Assembly: GCF_023074055.1 (NCBI RefSeq)
Contig: NZ_JADPKR010000111.1
Span: 1-64,000, forward strand
Length of the DNA: 64,000 bases
Reading direction: 5' to 3'
From: Bradyrhizobium sp. 141
Lineage (GTDB): Bacteria > Pseudomonadota > Alphaproteobacteria > Rhizobiales > Xanthobacteraceae
The notes under the pieces were generated by a model that had not been told where the DNA came from, searched no databases, and saw only the letters and a program-made list of their open reading frames with translations. Shown here piece after piece: positions 6,572 through 15,768 of this stretch; the first letter of the stretch is position 1, and every line of letters begins with the position of its first letter. The translations under genes and the position numbers were made by a program.

Positions 6572-8637
6572 GGCATGGCCTTGCTGGACAAAGCATGAGC
6601 ATCCGGAAACATCGTCCGACGCAGGCCGATCAGCGCGAGCGTTCGCTGCTGGCAGGCGGTCGTGTCTTTGCGCGTGTCGCACAGCGCGTTGTCGATCGCG
6701 GCCAGAAGGGCGCGCGCAACGTCAGGCTTCAGTTTCGCGTTGCCGCGGGCCAGCCAGCGGAATGCCTGCGACAGCATCGGCAGAAGCTGCTGGAGGCCAG
6801 GGTCGCTGCGCGCGTCCTCGTGCACTACGGCTTGCCTGAGCGCGAGCAGATCGAGGCCGATTTGCAGCGCGGCCAAAGGACGGGCTTCCACCGCGATGTC
6901 CGTCGTCGCGCCAGCCAGCCGAGGGATCACCAGGCCGAATCGATCAAGCATGATGCTGGTCCATCTGGCGCGGCTCATCGGCCGCCGTGCAGCAGCCAGC
7001 CTCGCCAGATCGGACCAGCCGTGGCGCAGCAGACGCTGCGCCGCTCCCGATGCTGACAGTGAACGCAGCAATCGAATTGCGATGAACGCTGTGAGAAGTC
7101 CGATCATCGCAGCCGCATTGCTATTGATGAATAGAGCGAAGTCGGCGCTGAATTTGTTCTGGAGGTCGAGCGCGCCGATCAGTCCGAGACCGAGCGCCAG
7201 CGCCTTGATGAAATGCCGGGGATTGGCCTGCAGATAGCCGATCACCAGAAAGGTCGGCGCCAGCGAGAACACCAGCATCGGAAAGCCGGTGATGGCCGGG
7301 AAGATCACGAACAGGTAGATCGCGGCGATCGGCAGGCAGGCCAGCGTCCAGAGCGCGTAGGAAATCAACGTTGGCGCGGGATCGTCGAGGCTGCTGTAGA
7401 GCGCCGCGGCGATGGCGGCGATTTGCGTGGCGACGCCGCCTTCCGGCCAGGCCGTCGTGATCCAGACCGTGCAGCAGCCGAGCACGGCGACGCCAAGAGC
7501 CACGACCGACAGAACGGCAAGGCCGGGATCGCTGTGCAGGCGTCGCCTCACGTGTCTATCCCGCAGGCCAGCTTGGCTCCAAATGGCAGGGTGAGCACCG
7601 CTGTGCAATGCGCGCGACAGGTTTCGCGCGGCAGCCAGCGCTTCGATCAGCGTGGCCAATCTGGCCGCGGTTCCGGCCTCGATCAGCCGATCCCATTCGC
7701 TGCGATCGTCGCAACAGGTCGCTTCGAACGATGTGCACTTTCTGATCAGTTCGTCGGAAGTGGCCGGTGATCGCTCCGGCGCACGTGTCCAGTCGGCGAG
7801 TTCAGACAGCAGGTGGTTCAACTCGGCCGAGCGCCGCTCTCCCAAGGCGGCGAGTCCGTCCTCCACCGACAGCAGCATCGGCAAGACCAATGCGAGCTGG
7901 TCCTGCACGGCACCGATAGCGCGCATGTCCGGCTTGCTCGCGGCGGTGTCGTAGCGCAGGTGCGTCGACAGGATCTCGATTTGCGTGATGTCCGCAGCGA
8001 GCTTCCAGCGCCCCGTATTCGGTGCCTTGTCGACGCGCGCGCAGAGCACATCGGTGGTCCGGGCGAAGGCGTCCGACAATGCGGCGCAGAGGGATTCCAG
8101 CACAGGAGTAGTGACGTCGCGCGGGAACAGCAGGGTGTGCACCAGGGTCGCACAGCCGATGCCGAGCAGGATCTCCTCGACACGCGACAGCGCGGTCACA
8201 AATACCATCGCCGGAACGTTGACGCTCGAGAACGCGATTGTCGTCGCGGTGTAGCCTGCCAGCAGGAAAGCATAGCTGCGCGGCGTGCGGTCCTGCAAGG
8301 AGATATAGAGGCAGAGTCCGGCCCATGCGGTAACGGCAACCGACAATAGCGCGGGTTGATCGACCAGGATCGGGACCAGCGCCAGCGCCGCGCAGGCGCC
8401 CAGCAATGTCCCGACAAAGCGGTAGACGGCGCGTGACCGAACCGCGCCGGCGAACGGCTGTGCGGTCAGATAGACCGTGAGCATCGCCCAATACGGCCGC
8501 TCCAATCCGAGCCGGAAGGCAAAATAGATCGCGAGCATTGCCGCGATGAAGGAGTTCGCCGAGAACAGCGCCCATTTCGGATCGAGCCGGCCGGGCGCTG
8601 CTGCTGCGAGAAGCCGAGACAGAAATGGTGAAGGCAT
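6568..8637 (-). CDS. FUSC-family aromatic acid efflux protein (AaeB-like)
   Basis: The protein has about 689 residues and two repeated membrane blocks separated by a cytoplasmic domain. The first hydrophobic block is at residues 20-180 (ANSFIAAMLAIYFAFRLGL, PYWAMLTVYLTAQPF), the second at about 380-530. This is the layout of FUSC/AaeB pumps. The ATG at 8637 starts MPSPFLSRLLAAAAPGRLDPKWALFSANSF; frames further upstream are unlikely. It is the first gene of an operon with DUF1656 and HlyD genes and is divergent from an AraC regulator, which probably controls it. Export of an aromatic substrate or toxic intermediate of the neighbouring pathway is inferred. Confidence 0.88.
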   Translation of the reverse strand: MPSPFLSRLLAAAAPGRLDPKWALFSANSFIAAMLAIYFAFRLGLERPYWAMLTVYLTAQPFAGAVRSRAVYRFVGTLLGACAALALVPILVDQPALLSVAVTAWAGLCLYISLQDRTPRSYAFLLAGYTATTIAFSSVNVPAMVFVTALSRVEEILLGIGCATLVHTLLFPRDVTTPVLESLCAALSDAFARTTDVLCARVDKAPNTGRWKLAADITQIEILSTHLRYDTAASKPDMRAIGAVQDQLALVLPMLLSVEDGLAALGERRSAELNHLLSELADWTRAPERSPATSDELIRKCTSFEATCCDDRSEWDRLIEAGTAARLATLIEALAAARNLSRALHSGAHPAIWSQAGLRDRHVRRRLHSDPGLAVLSVVALGVAVLGCCTVWITTAWPEGGVATQIAAIAAALYSSLDDPAPTLISYALWTLACLPIAAIYLFVIFPAITGFPMLVFSLAPTFLVIGYLQANPRHFIKALALGLGLIGALDLQNKFSADFALFINSNAAAMIGLLTAFIAIRLLRSLSASGAAQRLLRHGWSDLARLAAARRPMSRARWTSIMLDRFGLVIPRLAGATTDIAVEARPLAALQIGLDLLALRQAVVHEDARSDPGLQQLLPMLSQAFRWLARGNAKLKPDVARALLAAIDNALCDTRKDTTACQQRTLALIGLRRTMFPDAHALSSKAMP

Positions 8638-8727
8638 GATGTGATCGTCCGTGAAGCACGGAGACCATAGGCGTTGCTGCGTCGAGAGAATTTCGTTATT
8701 CTGCCAATTAATTGCTAAAGGATGACA

Positions 8728-9666
8728 ATGCGCGGCACGCTCTATCAGCACTATCGGCGGTTCGATCCTGACATTTTGGACCGTCCGATCGTGGCCGGCA
8801 TGGTGGATACCCGGGAGCAGGAGGACGAACTGCCGGTTCATATCCATCGCAAGGGACAGCTCGTCCTCGCCCAGCGCGGCGGTGTGACGTGCGAAGTGCC
8901 GAGCGGCCTGTGGATGGTCCCGCCGCGCTGCGGCGTCTGGATTCCCGGCGGTATGCCCCACAGCAATCGCGTCAGCGGCAACGCCAGCCTGCTGTTTCTC
9001 TATGTGGACATGGATGCGGCGAGCGTGCCGCAGGAATGCTGCACGCTGTCGATCTCACCGCTGTTGCACGAGCTGATCCATCGGATGGCGACGCTGCCCC
9101 CGCTCTACGATCCCGACGGCCCGCCCGCGCAGATCGCCGCGGTGCTCCTCAACGAGTTGATCGCCATGCCGACCGAACGGCTGCATCTTCCGATCACGCG
9201 GAGTTCGAAACTGCGTATGATCGCCGATGCCTTGATGGACAATCCGGCCGACCGTAGGACCGTGGCGGAGTGGGCGCAAGCCGTCGCGCTCGGCGAGCGG
9301 ACGCTGATGCGCATTGTGCTCGCCGAGACCGGCATGACCTTCAGTCGCTGGCGTCAGCAGCTTCAGATCATCGTCGCCATCCAGAAATTGTCTGCTGGCA
9401 ACACGGTTCAATCCGTGTCCGAGGCGCTCGGCTACGAGTCGGTGAGTGCGTTCATCACCATGTTCAAGAAGGCGCTTGGCAAATCGCCGGCGCGCTACTT
9501 CTCCGAGCGCGAGGCCGGCCAGGCTGGCCCGGGGGAGACCTGCCGCGAGACGAACTGCAAGCTTCGTCGGATGCCTGAGGTGCGGGACGCGCTCAATGGA
9601 TTTTCGCAACGCGGATGGCTGGAGTTAGAGCGCTTCGTTTCGGACGATCTCGATGCCGAAGCCTGA
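8728..9666 (+). CDS. AraC-family regulator with cupin sensor domain (copy 1)
   Basis: An N-terminal cupin-like sensor (LPVHIHRKGQLVLAQRGG, then PPRCGVWIPGGMPHSN) is followed by a C-terminal AraC double helix-turn-helix (about residues 165-285: TLMRIVLAETGMTFSRWRQQ, then SVSEALGYESVSAFITMFKKALGKSP). The start at 8728 is preferred because AAAGGA at 8717-8722 is correctly spaced from it; an ATG at 8722 overlaps that site. It is divergent from the efflux operon (90 bp between starts) and overlaps the RibB gene end-to-end by 42 bp. A clear paralog is at 23482-24342. Confidence 0.88.
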   Translation: MRGTLYQHYRRFDPDILDRPIVAGMVDTREQEDELPVHIHRKGQLVLAQRGGVTCEVPSGLWMVPPRCGVWIPGGMPHSNRVSGNASLLFLYVDMDAASVPQECCTLSISPLLHELIHRMATLPPLYDPDGPPAQIAAVLLNELIAMPTERLHLPITRSSKLRMIADALMDNPADRRTVAEWAQAVALGERTLMRIVLAETGMTFSRWRQQLQIIVAIQKLSAGNTVQSVSEALGYESVSAFITMFKKALGKSPARYFSEREAGQAGPGETCRETNCKLRRMPEVRDALNGFSQRGWLELERFVSDDLDAEA

Positions 9667-10701
9667 CAGGCCCTTGAAGTGATGCGTCGACGACGTGAGG
9701 TGACGGATGGAGCTGATCTTGAGATCCCGCAGGATCTGGGCGCCGACGCCGATCTCGCGCCATTGCCGATTACGGTCGTCTTCGCGCGAACTGATCGGGC
9801 CTAGCGGCGCAGGCGGAACGCCCGCCGCGCCGTCGCGCAGATAGACGAGCACGCCGCTGCCATTATCCTTGAAGCGTTGCAGAATGACGTTCATCTTGGC
9901 CTGTTCCTGACCCGAGAACAAATCGCGCAGGATGTTGGGTTTGTAGAAGCGCGTAAGGACGTCGGTGCCGTCGCCCAGTTCTCCGTAGATATAGGCGACG
10001 TGATGAATGGGGTCGAACGGCGAGCGATACGAATAGCCCTGGAGCGGGCCGATCGGGCTCTCCGCCGTGACGCTCGAGACGCGCTCGATCAGCGTCTCGC
10101 GGGCCTGCCGGAAGCTGATGAGGTCTGCGATGGTGACCTGTTTCAGCTTGTGCTTGTCGGCGAACGCCGCGACTTGCGGACCCTTCATCACCGAGCCATC
10201 GTCGTTCATCAGTTCGCTGATGACGCCGACCGGCTCGAGACCTGCCAGTCTGCACAGGTCGACGGCGGCCTCGGTGTGACCCGAGCGCATGAGTACGCCC
10301 CCTTCTTTTGCGATCAGCGGGAAGACGTGTCCCGGCCGGCAAAAATCGCCGGCGCCAGCGTTGGGGTTGGCGAGTGCACGGCAGCACGAGGCCCGCTCTT
10401 CGGCCGAGATGCCCGTCCCGCTATCCGGCCGGTAGTCCACTGACACGGTGAACGCCGTGGTGTGAGCCGAGTCGTTGTTGACAACCATCGGGTCAAGCCG
10501 CAGGCGTCTCGCGTCTTCGAGGGTAATCGGAGCGCAGACGATTCCCGATGTATGGCGAATGATGAAGGCCATCTTCTCAGCGGTACACCGCGAGGCGGCA
10601 ACGACGAGGTCCCCTTCGCCCTCGCGATCGTCGTCGTCGGTGACCACGACGATTTCGCCGTTGGCGAGCGCCTGCAGGGCCGCTTCGATCAATCCCGTCA
10701 T
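9625..10701 (-). CDS. ribB: 3,4-dihydroxy-2-butanone-4-phosphate synthase with degenerate GTP cyclohydrolase II domain
   Basis: Residues 1-200 are a RibB domain, which turns ribulose 5-phosphate into the four-carbon precursor of riboflavin. Its acidic metal-site motif DDDDREGEGDL, the RHTSGIVCAP block and GHVFPLIAKEGGVLMRSGHTEAA are all present. Residues 205-358 resemble GTP cyclohydrolase II (PIGPLQGYSYRS, GDGTDVLTRFY), but the Cys triad that binds zinc in RibA is absent, so only the RibB activity is expected. No RFN riboswitch was recognised upstream. Its place beside a flavin reductase and a luciferase-like monooxygenase suggests an extra FMN supply for that pathway. Confidence 0.88.
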   Translation of the reverse strand: MTGLIEAALQALANGEIVVVTDDDDREGEGDLVVAASRCTAEKMAFIIRHTSGIVCAPITLEDARRLRLDPMVVNNDSAHTTAFTVSVDYRPDSGTGISAEERASCCRALANPNAGAGDFCRPGHVFPLIAKEGGVLMRSGHTEAAVDLCRLAGLEPVGVISELMNDDGSVMKGPQVAAFADKHKLKQVTIADLISFRQARETLIERVSSVTAESPIGPLQGYSYRSPFDPIHHVAYIYGELGDGTDVLTRFYKPNILRDLFSGQEQAKMNVILQRFKDNGSGVLVYLRDGAAGVPPAPLGPISSREDDRNRQWREIGVGAQILRDLKISSIRHLTSSTHHFKGLSGFGIEIVRNEAL

Positions 10702-10843
10702 CTCGGTCGCTCTGCTCGCTAGAACCGACGGGTGCTCGCGTTGGGTCTTGTGCGGATTGTCAGGCTCGCAGCGCCGCTCGAGCACTCTGCCGATCTTAAC
10801 TTCACCATTATTGTCAACTGGCCGGAGCCCATGGCGGGGCGCC

Positions 10844-11467
10844 TCATAGTCTTTCCACGCTGTAGCTGGGACGATTGGTGTCGAGCCCGATCGGCGCATC
10901 GGACAGCAAAGGACCAGTTGGGTCGTATCGGGGTCTTGGTGAGCGCTCCAGAGGGCGCGAGGGGTTGGCGCAAGCCCTGACGGTGACCGGCCGATTGGCG
11001 TCGATCGGCAGCACGGTCTTGTACGAAATGCGCTTGAGGGCCAGATTTGATCGAATGCTGCTGACGCCGGGGATGCGGGATAGTTTGTTGACAATCAGGT
11101 CTTCGAGATCTTCGATGTCGGCCGCCATGACGCGGAGCAGGTAGTCGCTCTCACCGGTCATGAGATAGCATTCCATTACCTGGGCCAGCCGGTCGATGGA
11201 TCGGGTGAAATTCTCGAGGGACGTCTGGACCTGCTTTTCCAGCTTGATCTGGATGAAAGCCGTTACACCAATGCCGAGCACGGCGGGATCGAGAAGGGCG
11301 ATCCGTCGATCGATCACGCCGAGTTTTTCGAGTGTTCTGACGCGTGCCAGACACGGCGACGGCGAGAGATTGACGCGTGATGCGAGCTCGACATTGGTCA
11401 AGCTCGCATTCTGCTGGAGCTCGTTGAGGATCTTGATATCTATTCTGTCGAGAGAGGTCGTTGACAT
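10844..11467 (-). CDS. Lrp/AsnC-family transcriptional regulator with extended C-terminus
   Basis: An AsnC-type helix-turn-helix (residues 5-60: LDRIDIKILNELQQNASLTN, LSPSPCLARVRTLEKLGVI) is followed by the effector/oligomerisation (RAM) domain, with YLMTGESDYLLRVMA and the usual family ending near SYKTVLPI at residue 162. A further 45 or so residues rich in Arg and Pro follow, which the family normally lacks; they may be read-through past a lost stop. It is divergent from the VOC/flavin reductase/Liv genes across a 611-bp gap. An inverted repeat at 11506-11528 could be its own operator. Confidence 0.87.
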   Translation of the reverse strand: MSTTSLDRIDIKILNELQQNASLTNVELASRVNLSPSPCLARVRTLEKLGVIDRRIALLDPAVLGIGVTAFIQIKLEKQVQTSLENFTRSIDRLAQVMECYLMTGESDYLLRVMAADIEDLEDLIVNKLSRIPGVSSIRSNLALKRISYKTVLPIDANRPVTVRACANPSRPLERSPRPRYDPTGPLLSDAPIGLDTNRPSYSVERL

Positions 11468-11505
11468 CGCGTATCTCCCAAGTATGGCAGTCTTCTGCGG
11501 CGCGT

Positions 11506-11528
11506 ATCACCCTCGTTTGCGGGGTGAT
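11506..11528. promoter_or_regulatory. Inverted repeat ATCACCC-N9-GGGTGAT upstream of lrp
   Basis: Perfect 7-bp arms separated by 9 bp lie 39 bp upstream of the Lrp-type gene start. Autoregulation by Lrp proteins is common, so an operator is plausible. The rest of the 611-bp gap (11468-12078) shows only the CAGCAT repeat at 11970-11984 and no coding sequence I can support. Confidence 0.35.
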
Positions 11529-11969
11529 GACAATCGCGTGGTAAAAGCTAACCGCAATTGCGCTTGTGGGATTTCGACAAATCATCGACTTGTATCGAAA
11601 AACCGTCAACCTTCACATTGTGCATTGCGATCAGGAGGTTAGTTGCCTACTTCCGATACATTTTTTGCCTATGCGATATGCAGGCCGACGTTGATCCACG
11701 GATTCGGTCAAGATGTAATGCCCGCCGCTCCATCGATTTGGCTCCCCATGTCACTTGACGGGATGTGCAGCAGAGCTCGATGTCGAGAGCTGCCCTGTTT
11801 CGTACAACCGCCTGTCGTCGCGTGTGGCCCTGGTCCCACGTCGCTGACCACGCCGCGGGCGTTGCGCGAGACAGAAGGTTCGGCAGCAACGACGCCCACC
11901 CTCGTCAACCAGAAAATGGCAAAGATCGGCCGGATGCAGAGTTGGATCTAGCGACTCGACAAGTCGTTA

Positions 11970-11984
11970 CAGCATAAAATGCTG
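11970..11984. promoter_or_regulatory. Inverted repeat CAGCAT-AAA-ATGCTG upstream of the VOC gene
   Basis: This is a perfect 6-bp inverted repeat with a 3-bp spacer, centred about 100 bp upstream of the VOC start. A second half-site AATGCTG is at 12019-12025. A close match (CAGCAT-AAA-ATTCGG) lies about 98 bp upstream of the luciferase-like monooxygenase gene, which suggests one regulator for both transcripts. Confidence 0.45.
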
Positions 11985-12078
11985 ATGAAGCTTCTGTGAC
12001 AGGCGTTGTTCAAGCAGTAATGCTGAGAGGCTCGGGCGACTATCCACCCACGATCGCACTTGGGTAGCGACGGTTTGG

Positions 12079-12432
12079 ATGTCGAGCGTGAAACTGAAGC
12101 AAGTCTATTTGACGGCGAACGATCCTGGACGCCTGGCCGAGTTCTACGAAGGCCTGGGTCTGAAGGTGCGCTTCGCTGATCCCGGCAAGTGGATCCAGTT
12201 CGTGAGCGATGCGGCTGCGTTCTGCGTCGCCGGACCGACGGAGTCGGTCTCGGACCAGCTGCAAGATGCTGTTCTTGTCTTCGATGTCGATGACCTCGAG
12301 GCCGCCATGGAGCGTGCCGCAGCCATGGGGGCGCAGGTCGGCGCGGTCCAGGACATGGCCAGTCACGGCCGTGCGGTGAAGGTGCGGGATCCGGGCGGCA
12401 ACGTCATCCAGTTCTATCAAGCAGCCGGATAG
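12079..12432 (+). CDS. VOC-family (glyoxalase/dioxygenase fold) protein
   Basis: This 117-residue protein has one or two beta-alpha-beta-beta-beta modules. KLKQVYLTANDPGRLAEFYEGLGLKV at the N-terminus and GRAVKVRDPGGNVIQFYQ at the C-terminus are the standard VOC start and metal-site ending. Metal-dependent lyases, isomerases and dioxygenases share this fold, so the reaction cannot be named. It is the first gene after the long regulatory gap and is 69 bp ahead of the flavin reductase gene, probably in one transcript with it and the Liv genes. It does not look like methylmalonyl-CoA epimerase. Confidence 0.8.
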   Translation: MSSVKLKQVYLTANDPGRLAEFYEGLGLKVRFADPGKWIQFVSDAAAFCVAGPTESVSDQLQDAVLVFDVDDLEAAMERAAAMGAQVGAVQDMASHGRAVKVRDPGGNVIQFYQAAG

Positions 12433-12501
12433 CTCAGACGTTCACCGGGGCAGCGCTGCATGCCCGGAATCACAACCAGACAAAGAGGGCGCATCCATCC
12501 C

Positions 12502-13047
12502 ATGAATCCAAGGGTCGTAGCCATGCCGTACGCAACACCGCCGCTGTCCGAAACGAGCCCACTCGATGCCGCAGCATTCCGCGCTGCAATGCGCAGCGTG
12601 CCGGGCACCGTGTCGATCGTCACGACAGGCCGGGCGCCGAACCGCCATGGTCTGACACTGACGGCGGGCTGCTCACTGTCGGCGGCTCCGCCCAGCGTGC
12701 TGGTTTGCGTCAATCGATCTGCCGGTGCGCACGACACTATTCTCAGCAGTCGGTCGTTCTGCTGGAATATCCTGGGGGTCGAGCATCGCGATCTGGCGCT
12801 CAAGTTTTCCGGGCAGGACGGCAGCAAGGGCGATATCCGCTTCGGCGACGGTTTGTGGTGCGATCTCAAAACCGGAGCACCAAGTCTGGTCGGCGCGGTC
12901 TGCAGCTTCGATTGCCGCGTGGTGAATGCTTACAGCGACAGTAGTCACACCATTTTCACCGGAGAGGTGGTGGCTCAGACCACGAGAGCCGGATGTGAGT
13001 CGCTCGTCTACATCGACGGATGTTTCGCCGCGCCAAAGGCGGTCTGA
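12502..13047 (+). CDS. Flavin reductase family protein
   Basis: The protein matches the HpaC/RutF-like flavin:NAD(P)H reductase domain: AAAFRAAMRSVPGTVSIVTT at the N-terminus, HGLTLTAGCSLSAAPPSVLVCVN in the flavin-binding core, and FTGEVVAQT near the end. Such proteins deliver reduced FMN to a partner monooxygenase. The luciferase-like monooxygenase at 18312 is the obvious candidate partner. Starts at 12460, 12502 and 12523 are all possible; I chose 12502. Length is 181 residues. Confidence 0.85.
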   Translation: MNPRVVAMPYATPPLSETSPLDAAAFRAAMRSVPGTVSIVTTGRAPNRHGLTLTAGCSLSAAPPSVLVCVNRSAGAHDTILSSRSFCWNILGVEHRDLALKFSGQDGSKGDIRFGDGLWCDLKTGAPSLVGAVCSFDCRVVNAYSDSSHTIFTGEVVAQTTRAGCESLVYIDGCFAAPKAV

Positions 13048-13161
13048 AACACAGGACGAAGTCAGGCGCCGCTACGTTTCCGCTACAGCCAAGATGGAAC
13101 CGATCAGCATGCAAGGAAGACGAAGACTTTCCATCGCGCATCCATCAGCGGTCGGTCGCTG

Positions 13162-14031
13162 ATGCTGTCGCTCTGGCTCAATGTCATCGCCAGCGGGGTG
13201 CTCATCGGACTGGTTTACGGGCTCGTCGCGCTCGGTCTCACGATCATCTTCGGCGTCATGCGCGTGGTCAATTTCGCTCATGGCGAGATGGTCGTGTTCG
13301 GGATCTACATCGGATACTGGACCGTTCGAATCTGGGACGTCCCGATCTTTCTAGCCGCTGCGATCGCCGCGGTCGTCATGTTCGTGTTCGGCTATCTTCT
13401 GGAGACGCTCGTCGTGAAGCGGTTCGTCAATCGCCCGCATCACTATCAGTTCATCGTCTTCATCGGCCTCTCACTGCTTTTCAGCGGCGTATTGCTGATG
13501 TCGTTCGGTCCGGATCCGCGGCCGACGGCGTCTCAGCTGTCCTTCCAGACCGTGAGCGTGGGCCCGCTCACCTTGGATTGGGCCCGCATCCAGGCGGCCG
13601 CTACGGCCGGACTGCTGATCGCCGCACTGGGAGCCTATTTGAAGTACTCCGCATTCGGCCGATCGCTGCGGGGCGCCGCCAACAATCGACTGGGCGGACT
13701 GGTGGTCGGGCTGAACATCCCTCGGGTCTATGCGGTGACCTTCGGCATCGGAACCGCCTGCGCTGGCGTCGCCGGCGCATTGATCTCGCCGTTGTTCGAT
13801 GCGCAGCCCTATCTCGCCGTCGACTTCACGCTGCTGGCCTTCGTGACGGTGATCGTCGGCGGTCTCGGCAGCTTCGGCGGCGCTCTTTTGGGCGGCCTGA
13901 CGATCGGGGTCGCCGAAGCGATCGCGGCCTTGATGTTCACGCCGTCGATGAAAACAGCACTCCCTTACGCGCTCCTTATCATCATCCTGATTTTCCGTCC
14001 GAGGGGGTTTTTCGGTGCAAAGGACATCTGA
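13162..14031 (+). CDS. livH: Branched-chain amino acid-type ABC transporter permease (LivH)
   Basis: This is a 289-residue inner-membrane permease with about eight hydrophobic segments. The family signature GLVYGLVALGLTIIFGVMRVVNFAHGEM is split across residues 14-41, and the C-terminal VIVGGLGSFGGALLGGLTIGVAEA is the EAA-like loop that contacts the ATPases. It overlaps livM by 17 bp. In this cluster the transporter probably imports the pathway substrate rather than leucine, since LivHMGF relatives often serve aromatic and other organic acids. Confidence 0.93.
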   Translation: MLSLWLNVIASGVLIGLVYGLVALGLTIIFGVMRVVNFAHGEMVVFGIYIGYWTVRIWDVPIFLAAAIAAVVMFVFGYLLETLVVKRFVNRPHHYQFIVFIGLSLLFSGVLLMSFGPDPRPTASQLSFQTVSVGPLTLDWARIQAAATAGLLIAALGAYLKYSAFGRSLRGAANNRLGGLVVGLNIPRVYAVTFGIGTACAGVAGALISPLFDAQPYLAVDFTLLAFVTVIVGGLGSFGGALLGGLTIGVAEAIAALMFTPSMKTALPYALLIIILIFRPRGFFGAKDI

Positions 14032-15046
14032 TCAAGTCAGCGACGCCAAGCGTTGGGGCGCCGGCGCTCTGGTCTTCGCCGCCCTGGCCGTGGTGGGTGG
14101 CATGTCCAACGCCTACGTCATCTCGCTTCTGACGATCGTCCTGTTATTCACCTTCATGGGACAATCGTGGAACCTGATGCTCGGGATCGGCGGGCAGCTA
14201 TCCATCGGTCACGCGCTGTTCATTGGAATCGGTGCGTATGCGGTGGCGATCCTGAACATCAAATACGGCGTCACCCCGTGGATCGGTCTGCTGCTGGGCG
14301 CGGTGATTGCGGGCTTCGTCGGCGCGGTGCTGGCGTGGCTGAGCTTCCGCTTCGAGGTCCGTGGCATCTATTTCGCGCTGCTCACGATCGCAGCTGCCGA
14401 ATTCGCCCGGATCATGTTCGGCGGGTGGGACTATGTCGGCGGCATGCAGGGCCTGTTCTATCAGGCGCCGGGCGGCACGATGGACCTCGGGATGCTGCGC
14501 GGTGACGCGCGGTTTTACTACTTCGTCGCGCTCGCGCTTGCGGCCATCGGCATCGCGGGAACGGAGCTGATCTCTCGGTCCTATTGGGGCTATGTCTGGC
14601 GGGCGATGCGGGACGACGACGAGGCCGCCCGCGCGCTGGGGGTGCGGACGTTTCGCCACAAGGTGCTGGTGGTCTCGATATCGGCCGCGACGGCCGCGAT
14701 CGGCGGCGGCGTCCTGGGCCTGGTGCAGGGCGCGATCTTTCCGGATTCGATCATGGGCATGGCGATCTCGGTCGATGTCCTGATCGGGCCCGTGGTTGGC
14801 GGATTGGGCACTGCATTCGGCCCGCTGGTCGGCTCGATGGCCGCGATCCCGCTGCATCACGCCATGGGGGCGCTCGGCGACAGCTTGGGGCTCCCCGGAC
14901 TGAACAGCGTCGCCTACGGGGCGGTGCTGATCCTGGTCGTGTGGTTTCTGCCCGACGGCATCTGGCCGGCGATCGTCCGGCTCTACGGGGCGATCCAGCT
15001 GCCGGCGCGCGGCCGGATCTCACAACTGCGGAAGGTCGAGGAATGA
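14015..15046 (+). CDS. livM: Branched-chain amino acid-type ABC transporter permease (LivM)
   Basis: This is the second permease of the HAAT-type importer, 343 residues long. GQSWNLMLGIGGQLSIGHALFIGIGAY and GGLGTAFGPLVGSMAAIPL are typical LivM blocks. It starts with GTG at 14015 inside the end of livH and ends in an ATGA overlap with livG, so the four genes are translationally linked. Confidence 0.92.
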   Translation: MQRTSDQVSDAKRWGAGALVFAALAVVGGMSNAYVISLLTIVLLFTFMGQSWNLMLGIGGQLSIGHALFIGIGAYAVAILNIKYGVTPWIGLLLGAVIAGFVGAVLAWLSFRFEVRGIYFALLTIAAAEFARIMFGGWDYVGGMQGLFYQAPGGTMDLGMLRGDARFYYFVALALAAIGIAGTELISRSYWGYVWRAMRDDDEAARALGVRTFRHKVLVVSISAATAAIGGGVLGLVQGAIFPDSIMGMAISVDVLIGPVVGGLGTAFGPLVGSMAAIPLHHAMGALGDSLGLPGLNSVAYGAVLILVVWFLPDGIWPAIVRLYGAIQLPARGRISQLRKVEE

Positions 15047-15768
15047 CCGCGCTGCTCGAAGTGAAGAACTTGACCAAAGCGTTCGTTGGATTGGTCGCGG
15101 TCAATGACGTCAGCTTCTCACTGCAGGCAGGCCGCATCACCGCTCTGATCGGGCCGAACGGCGCCGGCAAGACCACCTGCTTCAATCTTGTCGCCGGGGC
15201 GCTGAGACCGACCGCCGGGCAGGTGCTGTTCGAGGGGTGTTCGCTCGAGCGCGAGCCGCCCGAAGCGGTGTGCCGCATGGGCATTGCGCGCACCTTCCAG
15301 ATCGTCCGGCCGATGAAAGATATGTCGGTGCTCGAGAATGCCATGGTGGGCGCCTTCAGCTGGTCGACGAACGTCAAGGAGGCGCGGGACAAGGCGTATG
15401 AGTCGCTCGAAACTGTCGGGCTCGCCGGCAAGGCGAATGCCCGGACGGATCAGTTGACGTTGCCCGATCGCAAGATGCTGGAGATGGCGAAGGCGCTTTC
15501 GACACGCCCCAAGCTGCTGCTGCTCGACGAAGTGATGGCGGGGCTGCGTCCGACCGAATCGGCCGGCGTCGTTGGCGTACTGCACAGGCTCGCCGAGGAC
15601 GGACTGACGATCCTGCTGGTCGAGCACGTGATGCGGATCGTGATGGAGGTGGCGTCGACCGTGGTGGTGCTTCACCACGGCGCCAAGATCGCCGAGGGCA
15701 AGCCGTCAGAGGTGGTGACGGATCCTGCGGTGCTGGAAAGTTATTTGGGAGCCGGCTTCCATGCCTGA
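15043..15768 (+). CDS. livG: Branched-chain amino acid-type ABC transporter ATPase (LivG)
   Basis: This cytoplasmic ATPase has 241 residues. It shows Walker A GPNGAGKTT near residue 35, Walker B LLLLDEVMAGL near 160 and the switch His in LLVEHVMRIV. The ABC signature region reads LTLPDRKMLEMAKAL, where the usual LSGGQ is replaced by LPDRK, as often seen in LivG-like subunits. The start ATG overlaps the livM stop, and the gene overlaps livF by 8 bp. Confidence 0.92.
   Translation: MTALLEVKNLTKAFVGLVAVNDVSFSLQAGRITALIGPNGAGKTTCFNLVAGALRPTAGQVLFEGCSLEREPPEAVCRMGIARTFQIVRPMKDMSVLENAMVGAFSWSTNVKEARDKAYESLETVGLAGKANARTDQLTLPDRKMLEMAKALSTRPKLLLLDEVMAGLRPTESAGVVGVLHRLAEDGLTILLVEHVMRIVMEVASTVVVLHHGAKIAEGKPSEVVTDPAVLESYLGAGFHA

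Noticed and set aside
10702..10840. FMN riboswitch before ribB
   Set aside because: The conserved RFN core was looked for on the minus strand and not found; only a TTGACA-like hexamer is visible.
12079..12432. VOC protein as the missing methylmalonyl-CoA epimerase
   Set aside because: It is shorter and lacks the epimerase-like start; it groups by context with the flavin reductase, 23 kb from mutAB.
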